Shown: positions 12,249 to 24,342, numbered from the stretch's first letter. The stretch: 64,000 nucleotides of DNA from Dryococelus australis (GCA_029891345.1 CM057006.1:46567556-46631555), one strand, 5' to 3'. Notes: generated from the letters alone by a model not told the origin. Numbers and translations are program-made.

Positions 12249-14693
12249 TTAAAACCCTTAACTGGTATGGTGCGGGTCAGATAGCTGCTGTGCATACAAT
12301 TTCCTTCGTGCAGTTCACATTTTTCCCGCTAGAGTGCTCCGCTTTTCAGTTCCCTCCTGTTTCAGGGCCACTTGTTAGGTGAGCTGAGGACTGAGTGGTC
12401 AAGTAGTTATTGAGCGGCTGGGTCAGTCAGACCAGACCAGTACCATACTGTTTACGTTACATTTTTCTTATAAAGCGGCACGTTTCATCCATGTTCAAAA
12501 GTGTTTAATTTTCGTGATTAACTTTTATTTTGTAAGCACACTTAGTCTGACAGTATGCTTGGAATTTTTGACCAACTATGGCTGGTAAATCAAATAAAAG
12601 GACATTGACTGAAGGAGATGAGCAGTTTGATGATGTTGAAAGTGATATTTCCGAGTGCAAGGGCAGTCAAGAAGATAGTGAACATGACACACGGAGTGAA
12701 CAATCTGAAGATGAAGAAGGAAGTGGTGGACTGAAGGTGCTAACAATGTTCGATTTTTCTATGGCAAAGGCAGTCACCCTTTCAAATGATCAGCCAATCC
12801 CTCACAGCGTCCCAGTGTTCGGACAACTGCTCACAATCTTGCACGAAAATTCCCTGGAACTATAGGCGAAGCAAAGAAGCTTGATAAAAATTCTAATGAA
12901 GAAAGTGTTTGGTCATGTGTCTTTAATTAAAACGTTTTAGACGAAATCCTTCAATGCACCAATAAGAAAATACAGTCTGTTCAAAGCCGCTGGTCAGAAG
13001 ATATGAGATATTTAGTTAGAGAAATGGATATCGTTGAACTCAAGGCAACGCTAGGTCTTTGTTATCTTAGCGGAGAATTCAAATCTGGGCATGAAACTGC
13101 TACTTCTCTGTTTGCAAGTGACGGGACTGTTACAGACGTTTTCCGTGCAATAATGTGTCTGAAGAGGTGTCTCTTGAGTGTTATGACGTTTGACAATGCA
13201 CTTGGGCGTGAAATTCGCAGGGAAAACGATCCTTTAGCTGCCATTCTGGTGTCTTCAATGAAATTGTGAAACATTTCCAGGCTTCTTTCACAGTTGGCAG
13301 TTATGTCTATATCGACGAAATGTTGGTTGGTTTCAGAGGAAACTGTAAATTCAGAATGTATATGGCAAGTAAACCCAAAATATATTAAATAAAAGTTATG
13401 ACCTTAGCAGATGCACAAACCAACTACTTTTATAACAGTTACATGTATGCCGGACAGGATTCAGATGGACTTAAACTTGATGAAGAAACGAAGCAATTTT
13501 CTAAGCCAACCCAGGCTGTTTTGAGACTCTCAGCACCTCTTTTTGGCTCCAACCGGAACATAACAGCAAATAACTGGTTTACATCTGTTGAAGTTGTCCA
13601 GATTTTGAAAAATAGTAAGGGTCTCACATATGTAGGCACCCTCGGGAAGAATAAAAGAGAGATCCCATCACAATTTCAAGCCAGCAGAACACGCACAGAA
13701 GGATCTTCTCTGTATGGATATACCAAGGACAGTACTTTGTTGTCACATGCTCCAAAACGCAACAAATGTGTTATGTTGATCTCCAGCATGCACCATAATG
13801 CTGAAACAAATGAAGATTCTGGTAAACCAGATATCATTGAATTTTACAACAGTACCAAAGGCGGATTTGACAGTCTCGATCAGAAATGTGCCTGTTACTC
13901 GATAGGAAGACGTACCCGGCGATGGCCAATGGCTATCTTTTATGCTATGTTGGATATAGCAGGGGTCAACAGTTTCATCATACACACTTACATGCATCCG
14001 CAAAACTGTGAAAAAAAGTCATCTTTTTTCTTTTAAACTTGGGGATACAACTTGTCAAGACAAACATGTTGCGTCGTATGAACAATTCTCGATTGCCGCT
14101 TGAACTTCGACAGGTTATCAGCCGAATTGTTGATGTACCAATTCCACCAAAGGGCAACAACGAACCCATTCCAGTTGGGAAAAGAGGACGGTGCTATAAA
14201 TGCCCTTCCAAGATGGACAGAAAAACAAAAGTCATTGACAGAGTGTCAGCGGCCAATTTGTGGAAGCTGTAGTGTGAAACACTGCAAAAACTGTGACCCA
14301 AAGCGATGTGTGCTGAACAAGACGACGCCCCACTTTGAACATAAATGCTTTGTGTCAGGGGCAATAAAACACTCCCAAAGTGAAAATTTTATATGTTAAA
14401 TGAGTGAATTTGGTGAAAATGTTTTTAAAACCTGAAGGTGATTGAAAGGTTGTTTTCCATCCATGTAATCCAAATGTATTAATAAAACCATTTTTTTCTT
14501 TTAGGAATTAAAGAATTTTGTGTCATTATTAAGTTGCATTTATAAGATTATAGCTAATAAATGATAACCAATATAATCTATAACTTTTACATTATTATTC
14601 TACTAAGAAAAAAAATACTTATATGTTTGGGTCATTTTGACCCACACCACACCACACACGTGACACCAATCCATCGTACTAGTTGAGGGTTAA
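12249..14693 (+). mobile_element. piggyBac-superfamily DNA transposon, decayed
   Basis: A TTAA lies at each end (12249-12252 and 14690-14693), the diagnostic piggyBac target. Just inside are imperfect inverted repeats: CCCTTAACTGGTATGG on the left, and the complement of CCCTCAACTAGTACGATGG on the right, each with a nearby GTGGGTCA or GCGGGTCA. The 2.45-kb length is normal for the family. The interior encodes a full-length but broken transposase. Confidence 0.9.
12578..14399 (+). pseudogene. piggyBac transposase, broken and missing one catalytic Asp
   Basis: The enzyme would excise and insert the element at TTAA. In order: an acidic N-terminus (MAGKSNKRTLTEGDEQF, 12578-12865); after a frame change, KFPGTIGEAKK, then a stop and NVLDEILQCTNKKIQ and the DNA-binding/dimerisation helices (13003-13269); after a second shift, VFNEIVKHFQ and YIDEMLVGFRG, whose Asp at 13314-13316 is the first catalytic residue. 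RNITANNWFTS (13554-13580) should read TADNW, so the second catalytic Asp is Asn (13572-13574). GGFDSLDQKC (about 13859-13890) keeps the third. The cysteine-rich C-terminal domain (GRCYKCPSKMDRKTK, then CGSCSVKHCKNC) is split by further frame changes. I count about six disruptions. Confidence 0.9.
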
Positions 14694-15478
14694 AAGCCAA
14701 AATCAAGCATTTTCAATTTGTTTAATCCAAATCTGCAAGCTAAATCATCATACATTGATACTATAAAATTTCAGCACCATTTTTTCTTCCTCTTAATAGA
14801 TTTCTCTCTTTATAAATCAAAATGGAATCCCTGCTCAGCAAGTAAAACAATTCATATGAATTCACTAAACTACAAAATATCGAACGAGATAAGTGGTTTG
14901 CCGCTACAGATTTTAAAACTTATGAATCTAATTTTGGTAAAATAAATCAATTGTAATGTAGATAGTAAGTATAAAAAATATATTACCAGATCGATATGGA
15001 AATATTCGATAAAAATAGTTTGAAACTAATAAATGAAAAACAAATTTTTATAGCACATAAAGAATTATAAGAAAAACATATGGAACATGTATGCATGATG
15101 TAGAGTTCTCTCAAAAATTTCATCAAATTTTCTTGACAATTTTGTGATCCTTTTTTTTTTTTTTTTGGCTGGTTGATTTGGACTGCAGATTTGGATTAAA
15201 TTTGGATTAAATTTAGATTAAAAAGTGAGATTCTCCAGCTCTCTCATTTAAGATCTACAGATCCTAGTTTGAATTTAGCTTAAATTTTATTGGGAAAGTA
15301 CCCTGCTCGCAAATTTTTGGGAAAAAAATTTGCTTAATTTTGCTCGCAGATTTGGATTAAATTCGTTTTATTTTGCCTTTAATTTACTTGATTTTGAGAA
15401 TAGAACTGAAGAGATAAATGCTGCCTCCATAAGTCGCGAAATTTATTCGATTTTTCTTTCAATTATTGCATTACATAT
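14694..15478. other. AT-rich spacer, no gene seen
   Basis: Contains short direct repeats of TTTGGATTAAATT around 15190-15215 and 15350-15362. No coding signal. Confidence 0.5.
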
Positions 15479-15882
15479 CTACAGCTGTTTACGGTAAATC
15501 AGCCACTTTTGAAATATACCTTTGCGAAATGGCACAGTTTCTAGCTGCATTATAAAGTGGAGACTGAGTGGCGTGCGCCCAGTAAAGTTGGCGACCACAA
15601 AGGGATAGTTAATGTCTTAACGATGAATTGAAAGTTTTAGGCAAACATCTATAAATACTGAAATTATTTCGTTTGCTTTCTGTTTCCAAAGCTATATAAT
15701 TTGAAGTATTACGAAATTTGTGAAATATTTACTATTTTAACAATTTCACAGCTGCACATGGCAGCCCAAAGCATAAAAAAAAAACAGACCCACGGCCTAT
15801 GGTGGAAGAATACACAATTAGTACGCAAGTAGATTTTAAGAACGGCTTTCCAGAGTGTTCAGTTTACCGCGAACAGACTATA
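15479..15882 (-). mobile_element. F1 long-form MITE
   Basis: Left end TACAGCTGTTTACGGTAAAT and right end GTTTACCGCGAACAGACTAT are inverted repeats. The interior (GCGTGCGCCCAGTAAAGTTG) is the reverse complement of the block shared by the long F1 copies. It lies about 95 bp inside the presumed intron that follows the host exon at 15979. Confidence 0.7.
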
Positions 15883-15978
15883 GCATCGGCGCGGATCGGA
15901 AGAAACTCCATTCATGCCGTACTTTCTCTCGTGACTCACGAAGCTGGCGAACAGCGAGGGGAGAGGTAAAACAGGTAC

Positions 15979-16321
15979 CTGAGGTCTCCGGGGGCGGCGG
16001 AGGCGGCGGGGGGGCCACCACGCCCAGCTCCGCCAGCGCCGACAGGAAGGACGGCGGCCTCGGGGGTGGCGGCGGGGCGACGAGAGGAGGCTCGCGCGGT
16101 GGCAGCGGCGGAGGCGGGGGCTGTGGTGGCGCCGCCTCCCTGGCGCGGCGGCCGTACACCACCGGGTTGAAGTTGAACTGCCACTCGCTTCCAGCCAGCT
16201 TGTCGCCCGCCCCCGACGACGAACCGCCTCCCCTGCCGCCGCGCGACAGCGCGTACTTGCCGCGCTTGATCTTCGTCCGGAAGCTGGACATGCGGAAAGC
16301 GGAATCCGACGTGAACCACAT
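15979..16321 (-). CDS. Host gene, first coding exon: Pro/Gly-rich N-terminus of unknown protein
   Basis: The only persuasive host exon in the window. The ATG at 16321 has A at -3 and an in-frame TGA upstream (16387-16385), so it plausibly begins the protein. About 114 codons follow with high GC, opening MWFTSDSAFRMSSFRTKI. Then come a basic patch (KRGKY), a Gly/Ser run, a short non-repetitive segment (EWQFNFNPVVYGRR) and three proline blocks, one split by FLSALAELGVV. The exon ends at a strong donor (CTCAG|GTACCTG, 15979/15978), phase 1. Polyproline blocks usually bind SH3, WW or EVH1 domains, but I do not recognise the protein. The opposite strand is also open but reads as low-complexity Gly. 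An alternative start is the Met ten codons in. Confidence 0.55.
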
Positions 16322-16389
16322 GTTCCAGTCCGTCCACGGACTCACAAATAAAAAAATAATAACAGCGTAACTCCAAGTTAAACGTCACT

Positions 16390-16870
16390 CAACAGCCACG
16401 GATAACTTCCAATGACTTCCGTTTTGGATCCAATTATCGCAGGCTAAGTACGAAGGAAGTCACGAGACGTCACCATCATCGGGACACCCTCATCTTCCTC
16501 ACGCACGAACACCGAACTCGCACAAACCAAATCACTGGCTCCCGCAGCACGGCCGGGCATCGGAGAACAGCGCAAGAATATGCGACGACAAACACAAGAC
16601 GTCCCGTCCGACGGCGAAGTTCACCATGTGTGCGTGTGAGGAACCGCATCGGGGCCGACCACACAAACAACAGAGCGAAGCAGCGTTCCTGGCGGACAGA
16701 CGAGGAAGCAGCCCGACCTCGCGGCTGGAGGCGCGGCGCGGCCCTGCCCAGACGAGGAGGTCGCGTGCTGCCAACCCATTACTCCAGCGCGCGAGAAACT
16801 TCCCTCCCCGCTGCTTCGTTCGCCGTCCTCTTATCCCCCACTCCGCCATTCTTGACGGTGGCCGAGTTAA
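16390..16870 (-). promoter_or_regulatory. CpG-dense promoter-like region and 5' UTR of the 15979-16321 gene
   Basis: GC- and CpG-rich DNA in an otherwise AT-rich window, directly upstream of the minus-strand ATG. Frames are open on both strands because stops are rare in such composition, and none has a motif. I see no clear TATA box, so initiation may be dispersed. A divergent transcript on the plus strand is possible. Confidence 0.4.
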
Positions 16871-18789
16871 GTGCCCGTTTCGTGAGCGACCAGATTACAA
16901 GTTTCGTAATAACTCGAAACGCGCATGGACCACGTTTTTCCTGAAGGTGCTTGATTATGTAAACTGAACTAAACTGCTTACACCGTAAAACACTGCGCAA
17001 GTCTGCGACAAATTCTGTCAAACAGTATACCGAGAATTAAAACTATACAAGAGTGATCCTACCCAACAAAATTACCAATTGTAATTTATAGCTAACTAAA
17101 TGTCTTGCAAATTTGTGCACAACACGCTCCTTAAAGAAATAATCCACTCCTCTTTGCTACAATCGTAGCGATACCCTCGGTTGAGAGGCCATTCGAAATT
17201 AATTTTACCACGCCACTTATCTCTTTATCTTTTTTAGTATTTACGTCTTGTGAGAAAGGTTGATCAATGGTGACGTAGTAAATCTATAACTATTTAAAGC
17301 AGCATACACCTACGTACACCTTAGTCTTCACTGGTCGCGGTTCCACAATAGTTCAATTATTTCACAAAAATGTCCACTCTTCCGCGACTAAGTACGGCGA
17401 CGTTAGATATCATTGAAAGTTTTTGGCATATGCACAAAAAAATAACAGACCATCCAACAACTAACTGAACTATCGCCCAATTTAAACTACAAGACAATAT
17501 GTTGTAACGTGGAGTATGACGAAAACAAGCAAATGTGGACGTCGCAGAAAATAATTAGAAAACACGAAAATGTCTGCGGTAAATGAAAGAAAAAAATTTT
17601 GATATGAACAGTTGACGCTACTGAGCCAGTCAAGGTAGGCGAATAAACACAGTTGGCAGCACTAACACAACAATGACGTAACCATAGCTGAAATACGTAT
17701 AAACAGAACTGTTAACGAACTCGCGGATAATTATTAGGCCCATAAAAAAAAAAACGAAAACGGGGTATGCCATGAAACTAATGAAGGCGCTAAAACCGAA
17801 AATATGCGTACACTCGCATAACAAAAACGCAATAGTAGATCCATCATTGATCAAGCCATTCGGGAAACGCACTTTTGAAAGTTATTTGATGTGCAGTAAT
17901 TTTGTGGCCACTGAACTTCCGTTTTTATACAGCTTATAGTAATAATTACAAAACAGTAACTCGTTTACGTTCTTGACGATTCCAACTGTTACTTGATAGG
18001 CGAATTAGTGTATTTTATTACGAGGGAATTTTTATTTTGGCATACTGAATCACGCTCGTGGTAGTATTTTCTTGTCCAAATATAATAAATGACAAAAACG
18101 AAGACGTCATGGTACCAAAATCGACATACCAATGAGCGCTACCAAATAAATGAAATAACTTTTTAGTCGTCCGAAATCAAATTTTTGTATAAATGCCTTG
18201 GTTTATTTTAATAAATAGGTACGTAAAATGCATTCACCAATGATACGCAATGATTTACAAAACAAGGTTAACATTATTACTAATATTGCGAACATTATTT
18301 TCAATTGTGTAAACTTTTAACTTTACGTTCGTATTTTGTATCGGTGATTCCGTGATGACTTAATCTTTCTTTCACGAAATCACCGACTGATTTTTCTGGT
18401 CAACAGCCATGAACGTGTTTGTTAACATTTGAATTTTTTAAATAGACACACCTTTTTTTTTTTTTTTACAGAAATAAAATACATATAGTAACTAAAATAT
18501 ACCGCAGCTGCATTGAAAATACGTTAGAGGAAGTGTACAAATATATTAAAACACCTACTAATTTAAACATTGTTTAAGTCTCAAATCACATCCGCGGGAA
18601 AATGGCTTCCCAACCAATCTCGGAAGGGACGGAAACATAAAGTATAATGTCAAAGTTTTAAGATGTTTAAATGCCTTAAGCCCCGAGTCTTGAAATAGCT
18701 AAATTAAAAAACAATACAAATGGAAAAAGAGAGGGGGTTGTGGTTGTGCTAGTGGAGGCTGCGAGGTGATGTAGCGGGAAAGGCACCCG
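16871..18789. other. No feature seen
   Basis: AT-rich, with short chance frames only and a poly-T near 18452-18469. No repeat was traced to other parts of the window. Confidence 0.45.
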
Positions 18790-19023
18790 AGACTAATAAT
18801 AGGCATGACGCGAGGCGGGCTGTGGCCTGCGCCTGGGCGGCGGCGCGTATGCAACCCGCGCACCTCCTTCCAGGAAGATTACTCACAGCCTGCGGGCCCC
18901 GCAGCGAGCATCAACCTACCTACCTGCATCGCCCGCAGGCAAAAATACGCGACGCCAAACATTGGCGAGGCAACCAAGGAGAGGGGATGTGAGCCCTCTC
19001 CCCCCTGCCGACATAACCAGTAA
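18790..19023. other. GC-rich block, possible exon or promoter
   Basis: A GC-rich island with a 72-codon plus-strand frame (18805-19023). On the minus strand it holds a good donor-like site (GATGCAG|GTAGGTAGG, about 18925). Neither reading has a recognisable domain. It could be a 5' non-coding exon. Confidence 0.25.
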
Positions 19024-19634
19024 AATCCATTCACAGATCTGTATAATTAGTGACACCGTTAGTAGAGCTCTTCCGAAAATTCTCCTCGATTCTGGGCCCA
19101 GCTTCCTGGATCAACATTAGGCATAGTCTGTTCGAGGTACTTCAAACTTTCCTAATCCCAGCCGAAGTTATACTTCAAGGTTTCTCGCTCCGTATCCTTC
19201 CGCCACACGTAAACAACATGTAATCAAGTCTAGAAGAACACGTACATGGAAAAACCCACGTACCGTAAAAAGCGAGTGACGTTACATTCCTCGAAAAGTA
19301 AAATGGAACTAGGAAACGTCTGATTTACAAGCGACACATATCAAATTAATTTAACAACATTAAAGTACTTATCACTTTTACCTCTGATTAAAAAAAATTA
19401 ATATATTTTAAAATACTTAATTATAAAAAAAAGGACGGTACATTACTGTTAACGGTGGTACACACCACTTTGAATTATTTCGAACACAACCGAATATGTC
19501 ATACGAGGGTTGATAGTCAAAGGATTTATTCATAAACTGTGAATGGACTACACCTCTATAAACGCTTCCGCATTTCCGTGGCATCGTCACGTGAACAACT
19601 AAATGAAAACGTAATACATTACTGCCCATTTTTC
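19024..19634. other. No feature seen
   Basis: No gene or traced repeat before the F1 copy at 19635. Confidence 0.4.
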
Positions 19635-19860
19635 TATAGACTATTCACGGTAAAGTGAGCACTTTTGAGACCCTGGTTACTTATATCCTTTAACCATCCC
19701 TTTTCAATAAATATTGCCATGTAAGTAATAAACACAGTGTGTTTATTCCACCGCATTCAGAAGTTAACGTGTAAGGCAAAAATAAAATAGTATATGTATT
19801 GACTATTATTCCGAAGGAGAAGCTTTTCAAAGTGCTCGCTTTACCATGAATAGCCTGTAA
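19635..19860 (+). mobile_element. F1 short-form MITE
   Basis: Left end TATAGACTATTCACGGTAAA, right end GCTCGCTTTACCATGAATAG. The interior has TAAGTAATAAACACAGTGTG followed by TTCCACCGCATTC, the signature of the short form (about 225-245 bp). Other short copies are at 30734, 36342, 40530, 42864, 58261 and 60635. Confidence 0.85.
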
Positions 19861-20544
19861 GTTCTGGTACATACGAGCCTGTTTATTTCCGTACGGGGTA
19901 GTTCACGTATTTTGTGTCGGACTCTCATACCCTTACAAAAATTTTGGGGAGCTAAAACTTATTTGAATGCGAACTGAGATACACGATTAAACCTAAGTTG
20001 CTATTGACAGGGTCGTTGTAAGTGCGGAATTACACAGTTACAGGGTTCCCTTTACCCTAAGAGATCACAATAGCGTATGTATTCCGACACACTCAGGAAG
20101 AGAAGAATCGACCTTCACAACGGAGTTTCTAGTATGCGAAAGCGATAGTACAACTACCGTGTATGAGATCACAAAACAAGCTTCATTAAAACCGAGACTA
20201 TTATGGCTTCCGTATTTATATGCTATGCTCTATTTTGAACGTTAATACCCATCAAAGTCAAACACGAAATAAAGGTAAAACTACGTGTGTTAATTTCATT
20301 ACTACGCGAGTCATTTGCATTCCAGCTAAAATATTAAATCGATCTTCCATCAACACGTTTTCTAACGCCCCGAAATAATCAATCGCGGGAACGGAAGTCT
20401 CGCAGTTTTGTTTACCGTTAGATATTTTCGCACGAAAGTGATTACTGCTGAAAGTATCATTCCAAACTCCTCAATGCACAGATTCTTAGAAAAGCACGGA
20501 CATAATTTCGTAAAATTTTAAATACCCAGACAATCTATACAAGT
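19861..20544. other. No feature seen
   Basis: Spacer between an F1 copy and the hAT remnant. No coding or repeat signal. Confidence 0.45.
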
Positions 20545-20789
20545 GGCGTCCAACCTTTTTGTGCAAAGGGCCGTAACTTTCAACGTGGACTTGTCCACGG
20601 GCGGCAAGTTTAAAAATCATAACCTCAAACACATCATTTGAAGAAAAAAAAATACAAATGATCTAGTTTTATTAATAAAACACACTATTCAATCACATTC
20701 AAAATACTAATTACAGAAAATATCCACACAGAAAGAAATCAGGATTAAAATTTAGAACTTGTTTTTAAATAGATCTCTAAAATAAAATG

Positions 20790-22041
20790 TTAATGTGAGA
20801 CTTGGCACTGCTTTCCACCAATAAGTTTGCCAATATCAGGGATTATCGACGAAGTTGCAACACGCAGTGAACTCTCCAGATGACCATCCATGATTCGCGA
20901 TCTTGACGTGCACTTAACATGCTTCATCCTAGAGAAGAATTGCTCACACAAATATGTGCTACAAAATAATGAAGTCATTAAAATTGCATGTTTGAAATTC
21001 TAGGAAGTCATTAAAATTGCATGTTTGAAATTCTAGGATAAGTTTCCTGCGAGACACATTTCTTGTAGAAATCCAACAAAGAAAAGTTGTTAAAATTATC
21101 TTTCAAGTCTCGCGCACACTGAAGATCAACACACTTCATTTGCAGGTCCTCTGGAACGTTATCGATACTAATGGAGGATTGACACGAATAGAGGTTGAAA
21201 CTTGCAGTATTCTTCTTTAAATCTTGGAATCTGGTGTCGAATTGTTCCATAAGTTCCGATATAATTCTGGCATAATTTTGAGAGTAGGTAACAGTATGCT
21301 TCTGCAGAGCTGGGAAGTGTGCAAAGTTATTATTTTTAATCTGTGATCCCCAAAAACGCAATTTTGTTTCAAATACCTTGATGATGTGATCAAACATAGA
21401 ATTTATCAACTGATCTTTACCTTGGATGCGTAAATTCAGTTCGTTCAAGTGAGTAGTCATGTCCACTAGAAATGCAAATTCACACATCCATTCATCATCA
21501 TCGAATTCCGCCACTCGTTTACATTTTCCTTCCATGAATATTTGTACTTCGTCCTTTAGGTCGAACACTCGTTTCAGCATTTGCCCACGACTGAGTCAAC
21601 AGACCTCAGAATAGTAAACTACATCTGCAAATTCTGTCTCCAGGCAGTTCAAGAAGTCTTGAAACTGCCTGTGGTATAAACATTTAGAACGGATAAAGTT
21701 CACTACGTTAACAACGAATGTCATTATTCTTTCAGCCTCCAGGGACATCGCACAAAGGTTCTATTGGTGAATTAAACAATGGTATTGCATGACAGAGTCA
21801 TATCCAACTTTAGTTGCCTCTTCTTGAATTAACTTCACTAGTCCCTCTCGTTTCCCTACCATTGCTGGGGCTCCATCAGTCGTTACACCTGAAAGATTTG
21901 TGTACTTCAAGCCAAGGCGGTTCAAAGTTGCAGTTACCTTCTCTTCTAAATCACTAGCTTTTGTGGTGCCTTTCAGAGGCACTAAAGCCGCCATTTTTTT
22001 CGTTATATTGAAATATTGATCAATTCCACGAATTCCGCAAT
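20790..22041 (-). pseudogene. hAT transposase (ZBED5/GTF2IRD2/SCAND3-like), broken
   Basis: Read from high to low coordinates: RGIDQYFNITKK-MAALVPLKGTTKASD, then GVTTDGAPAMVGKREGL, which holds the second-strand Asp region, and YHCLIHQ. An in-frame TAG (21763-21761) sits where family members have Glu (HQENLCA). NLCAMSLEAERIM follows, then EVC and a TGA at 21598-21596 where the family has Trp in RWLSRG. MLKRVFDLKDEVQIFMEGK and about 180 further residues are uninterrupted. After a frame change near 21010, STYLCEQFFSRMKHVK marks the C-terminal hAT dimerisation domain. Two in-frame stops and one frame change are visible. The N-terminal BED finger is missing. Confidence 0.85.
20971..21036. repeat. 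33-bp perfect tandem duplication in the hAT relic
   Basis: Two identical 33-bp units (20971-21003 and 21004-21036), each with ATTGCATGTTTGAAATTC. The duplication is at the point where the hAT frame is lost, but its length is a multiple of three, so it does not itself cause the shift. Confidence 0.9.
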
Positions 22042-22145
22042 TCTTCAGTAAATAGTTGCGAATATTATTTCTGGAACAATAAAAGTACGTAATTTGACAC
22101 GAATGTACAAAGGCCTGTAATATATTTTAATAAATACTGTATATA

Positions 22146-22769
22146 GTCTATCCACAGTTTCTTCGCACTTTTTGAATCAAACCTTTGAAGAACCACCCTA
22201 AGTATGATGTTTTTGTTTGATATTTAAATATATAATTTGTTACAACCATTATATACTTGTATTAACATAAAAGTACTTTATTTTTGGATAAAATGAACTT
22301 TTACTTATATTTGATCTATAAATTATAATATTTAATTTACAATTAATATGAATAAAACGGGGTTGGTAATACCTAGTAAGAAGTAGTTCTTATGCAACAG
22401 ACACATTATTAAATTGAGTGGACAAGAATGCGGTGCGCTGTCCCTTTGATGTTAATATTCTAGTCTCTGTTAAGCTTTGGGGTTACGGTGGCTGAGCGAT
22501 TAGCACGCTCGCCTCCTACCAAGGCGAACCGGGCTCAATCCCCGGCCGGGTCACCGGATTTTCGCAAGTGGGAATCGTGCCAGCCGATGCCGTTGGTCGG
22601 CGGGGATCTCCGTTTCCCCCGCCTCTTCATGCCAGCGCCGCCCCATATTCACTTCAATCACCCTTATCGCCTCTCAAGACCTCGCTGTTAAGATACGCCT
22701 AAATATCTTTCCTTCTGGCAGCAACTTCAGCAGGACTTCAGAAAAATGAAGTAACCGTGAATGGACTAT
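22146..22769 (+). mobile_element. F2 MITE carrying a SINE
   Basis: Left end GTCTATCCACAGTTTCTTCG, right end GAAGTAACCGTGAATGGACT. The interior matches other F2 copies up to GTTAAGCTTTG, where a tRNA-derived SINE begins (22482). The F2 tail then resumes with CTTCAGCAGGACTTCAG. Confidence 0.85.
22482..22712 (+). mobile_element. SINE-A, near full-length tRNA-derived SINE inside F2
   Basis: The head has an A-box (GGTGGCTGAGCGATTAGC) and a degraded B-box (GGGCTCAATCCCCGG). The body is the family core (GATGCCGTTGGTCGGCGG) and the tail CTCTCAAGACCTCGCTGTTA. It would be transcribed by RNA polymerase III and mobilised by a LINE. Other copies are at 35764, 41402, 47131, 49148 and 60083. Confidence 0.85.
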
Positions 22770-23242
22770 TGACTAAACAAACAGCCATTAGAAAATTTTC
22801 CTAGACTAAGTGCAAAACATACTTTCGCCCAAAATTGCTGGAGTCTAATGCGTAAACTTTTAGCAGAGGTAAAACCTATTAGTCGCACACAGGCTCAAAC
22901 TGGTGGGGCCTGATCAACGTGGGCTCCGAACCATGGGTCACCGACTCTGTGCTCACAAACTTTCTGAGTGATGCAGGTGATTGAGTTCGAACACAGAGTT
23001 CGGTCTGGCCTCGTCTCAACATGAACGCATCCCCATACCAGCCAACAAGGAGACAACCAAGTGACTGCAGCGATGTTTCAACAGAAAAAATAATGTAACA
23101 ATGTTATCTTGCTCGCCAAAACCTACTGTGACAACGCTGGAAAATAACTGATCTTCCACAGAAAGTTCTAAACTTTTTTTATGCCGTGGAAATAATATTA
23201 AAATTTATATCTTCCGCCTACTAAGCAACTACGTAGAAAGTA
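22770..23242. other. Spacer with a possible degraded tRNA-like segment
   Basis: GC-richer around 22880-23060, with a weak B-box-like ATTGAGTTCGAACACAGAG. No gene is recognised. Confidence 0.3.
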
Positions 23243-23667
23243 TATAGGTTGTTAACGGTAAACTGGACACTTTTGAAAGCCCTGCTTAAGATCTCATTGT
23301 ATGCAGCCTGCGTATTCTTCCACCTTATGTAAAATTAACATTGTCATGGGCCTCATCACCTTATTTACACGTCGGTTAAGTGAAAATGTGAGATTATTAG
23401 AAAAGTAAATCTTTTATAAATCTGTTCATTTTAACGCTTCGTTGAATGAAAGCCCAGAAAGCAAAATAAATAGTTTGATTTATCACAAATGGCTAACTAA
23501 AAAATTTTATTTGACGTTTAGATAAGGAACTACTTCCCGCTCAATCGTTACAAACTTTGCTAGGCGCGTTTCACTCAGTGCGGACGTTAAAATATATGCA
23601 AGTACGAGAAGTGACTTTTTTCTAAGGTTGATTTCAAAAGTGCTCACTTTATCGTGAACAGCCTTTA
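23243..23667 (+). mobile_element. F1 long-form MITE
   Basis: Left end TATATAGGTTGTTAACGGTA, right end CACTTTATCGTGAACAGCCT. The interior block AGCCCTGCTTAAGATCTCAT, then TTAACATTGTCATGGGCCTC, is very close to the copies at 7714 and 9137. Confidence 0.85.
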
Positions 23668-24084
23668 CTACCCTGGAAAAACTACGTAGTTAGAATGCAA
23701 CACAGCGTATGCCCGACACGGGTTCAATAATTTACTCAACTCAGTTGCAAAAGTTGTTCAAATTGTCGAAGTTTTACATTAATTTGTGGGTGGTCCCTGG
23801 TAGGGCTAACGCATGACTAATGTTGATTTCTCATATGTTGGTCTCTACAGCAAAATTGATAATATTTTGGTCAAAATTTACACTTCTAGGAGAAACGTGT
23901 GGAGGCAGCTGCTGTTTAAATAATTGAATTTAACCCGTGTAACCGTCAGTGATTCATCCACATCTATAAACAAGAACAATTTGTAATTCCGTGAAGGGCG
24001 CGTGCGTTGCGGGCTTAAACCAAATAGTTCGTGGTAATGTGCTTGGCAGTTGTTAGTGATGCGAAGACAGATATAGTCAGCGCT

Positions 24085-24302
24085 TAAGGTTGAAGTAAAG
24101 CAACTGTCTATGGATCACCTCACCCGACTATACAATGTGAAAAACTCACAAAAAAAATAGTACAGACTCCATAAAAATTGTCTGAAAAGTGCGATTTATT
24201 CTGTATATGAAAGAGAAATGTACTTATTTTGCAACGTTATAATTTTTTTTTTTTTACTAAAATATACTTTTTAAACTAAAGAAAAATAATCAATTAAAAT
24301 AG

Positions 24303-24342
<40 letters not shown>

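Larger units (their letters stand above)
20545..22060 (-). mobile_element. hAT-superfamily transposon remnant
   Basis: Minus-strand relic of an autonomous hAT element. The low-coordinate end (GTGGCGTCCAACCTTTTTG, 20545-20563) resembles the 'CAGxGGTxxxCAACCTTTTTGG' ends of Charlie-type hATs. The other end is not visible: homology fades near 22060, and an F2 MITE starts at 22146. An 8-bp target duplication therefore cannot be checked. Confidence 0.75.

Noticed and set aside
15855-16370. Plus-strand Gly-rich frame opposite the host exon
   Set aside because: It is the shadow of the minus-strand proline codons. The minus strand has the better start, upstream stop and donor.
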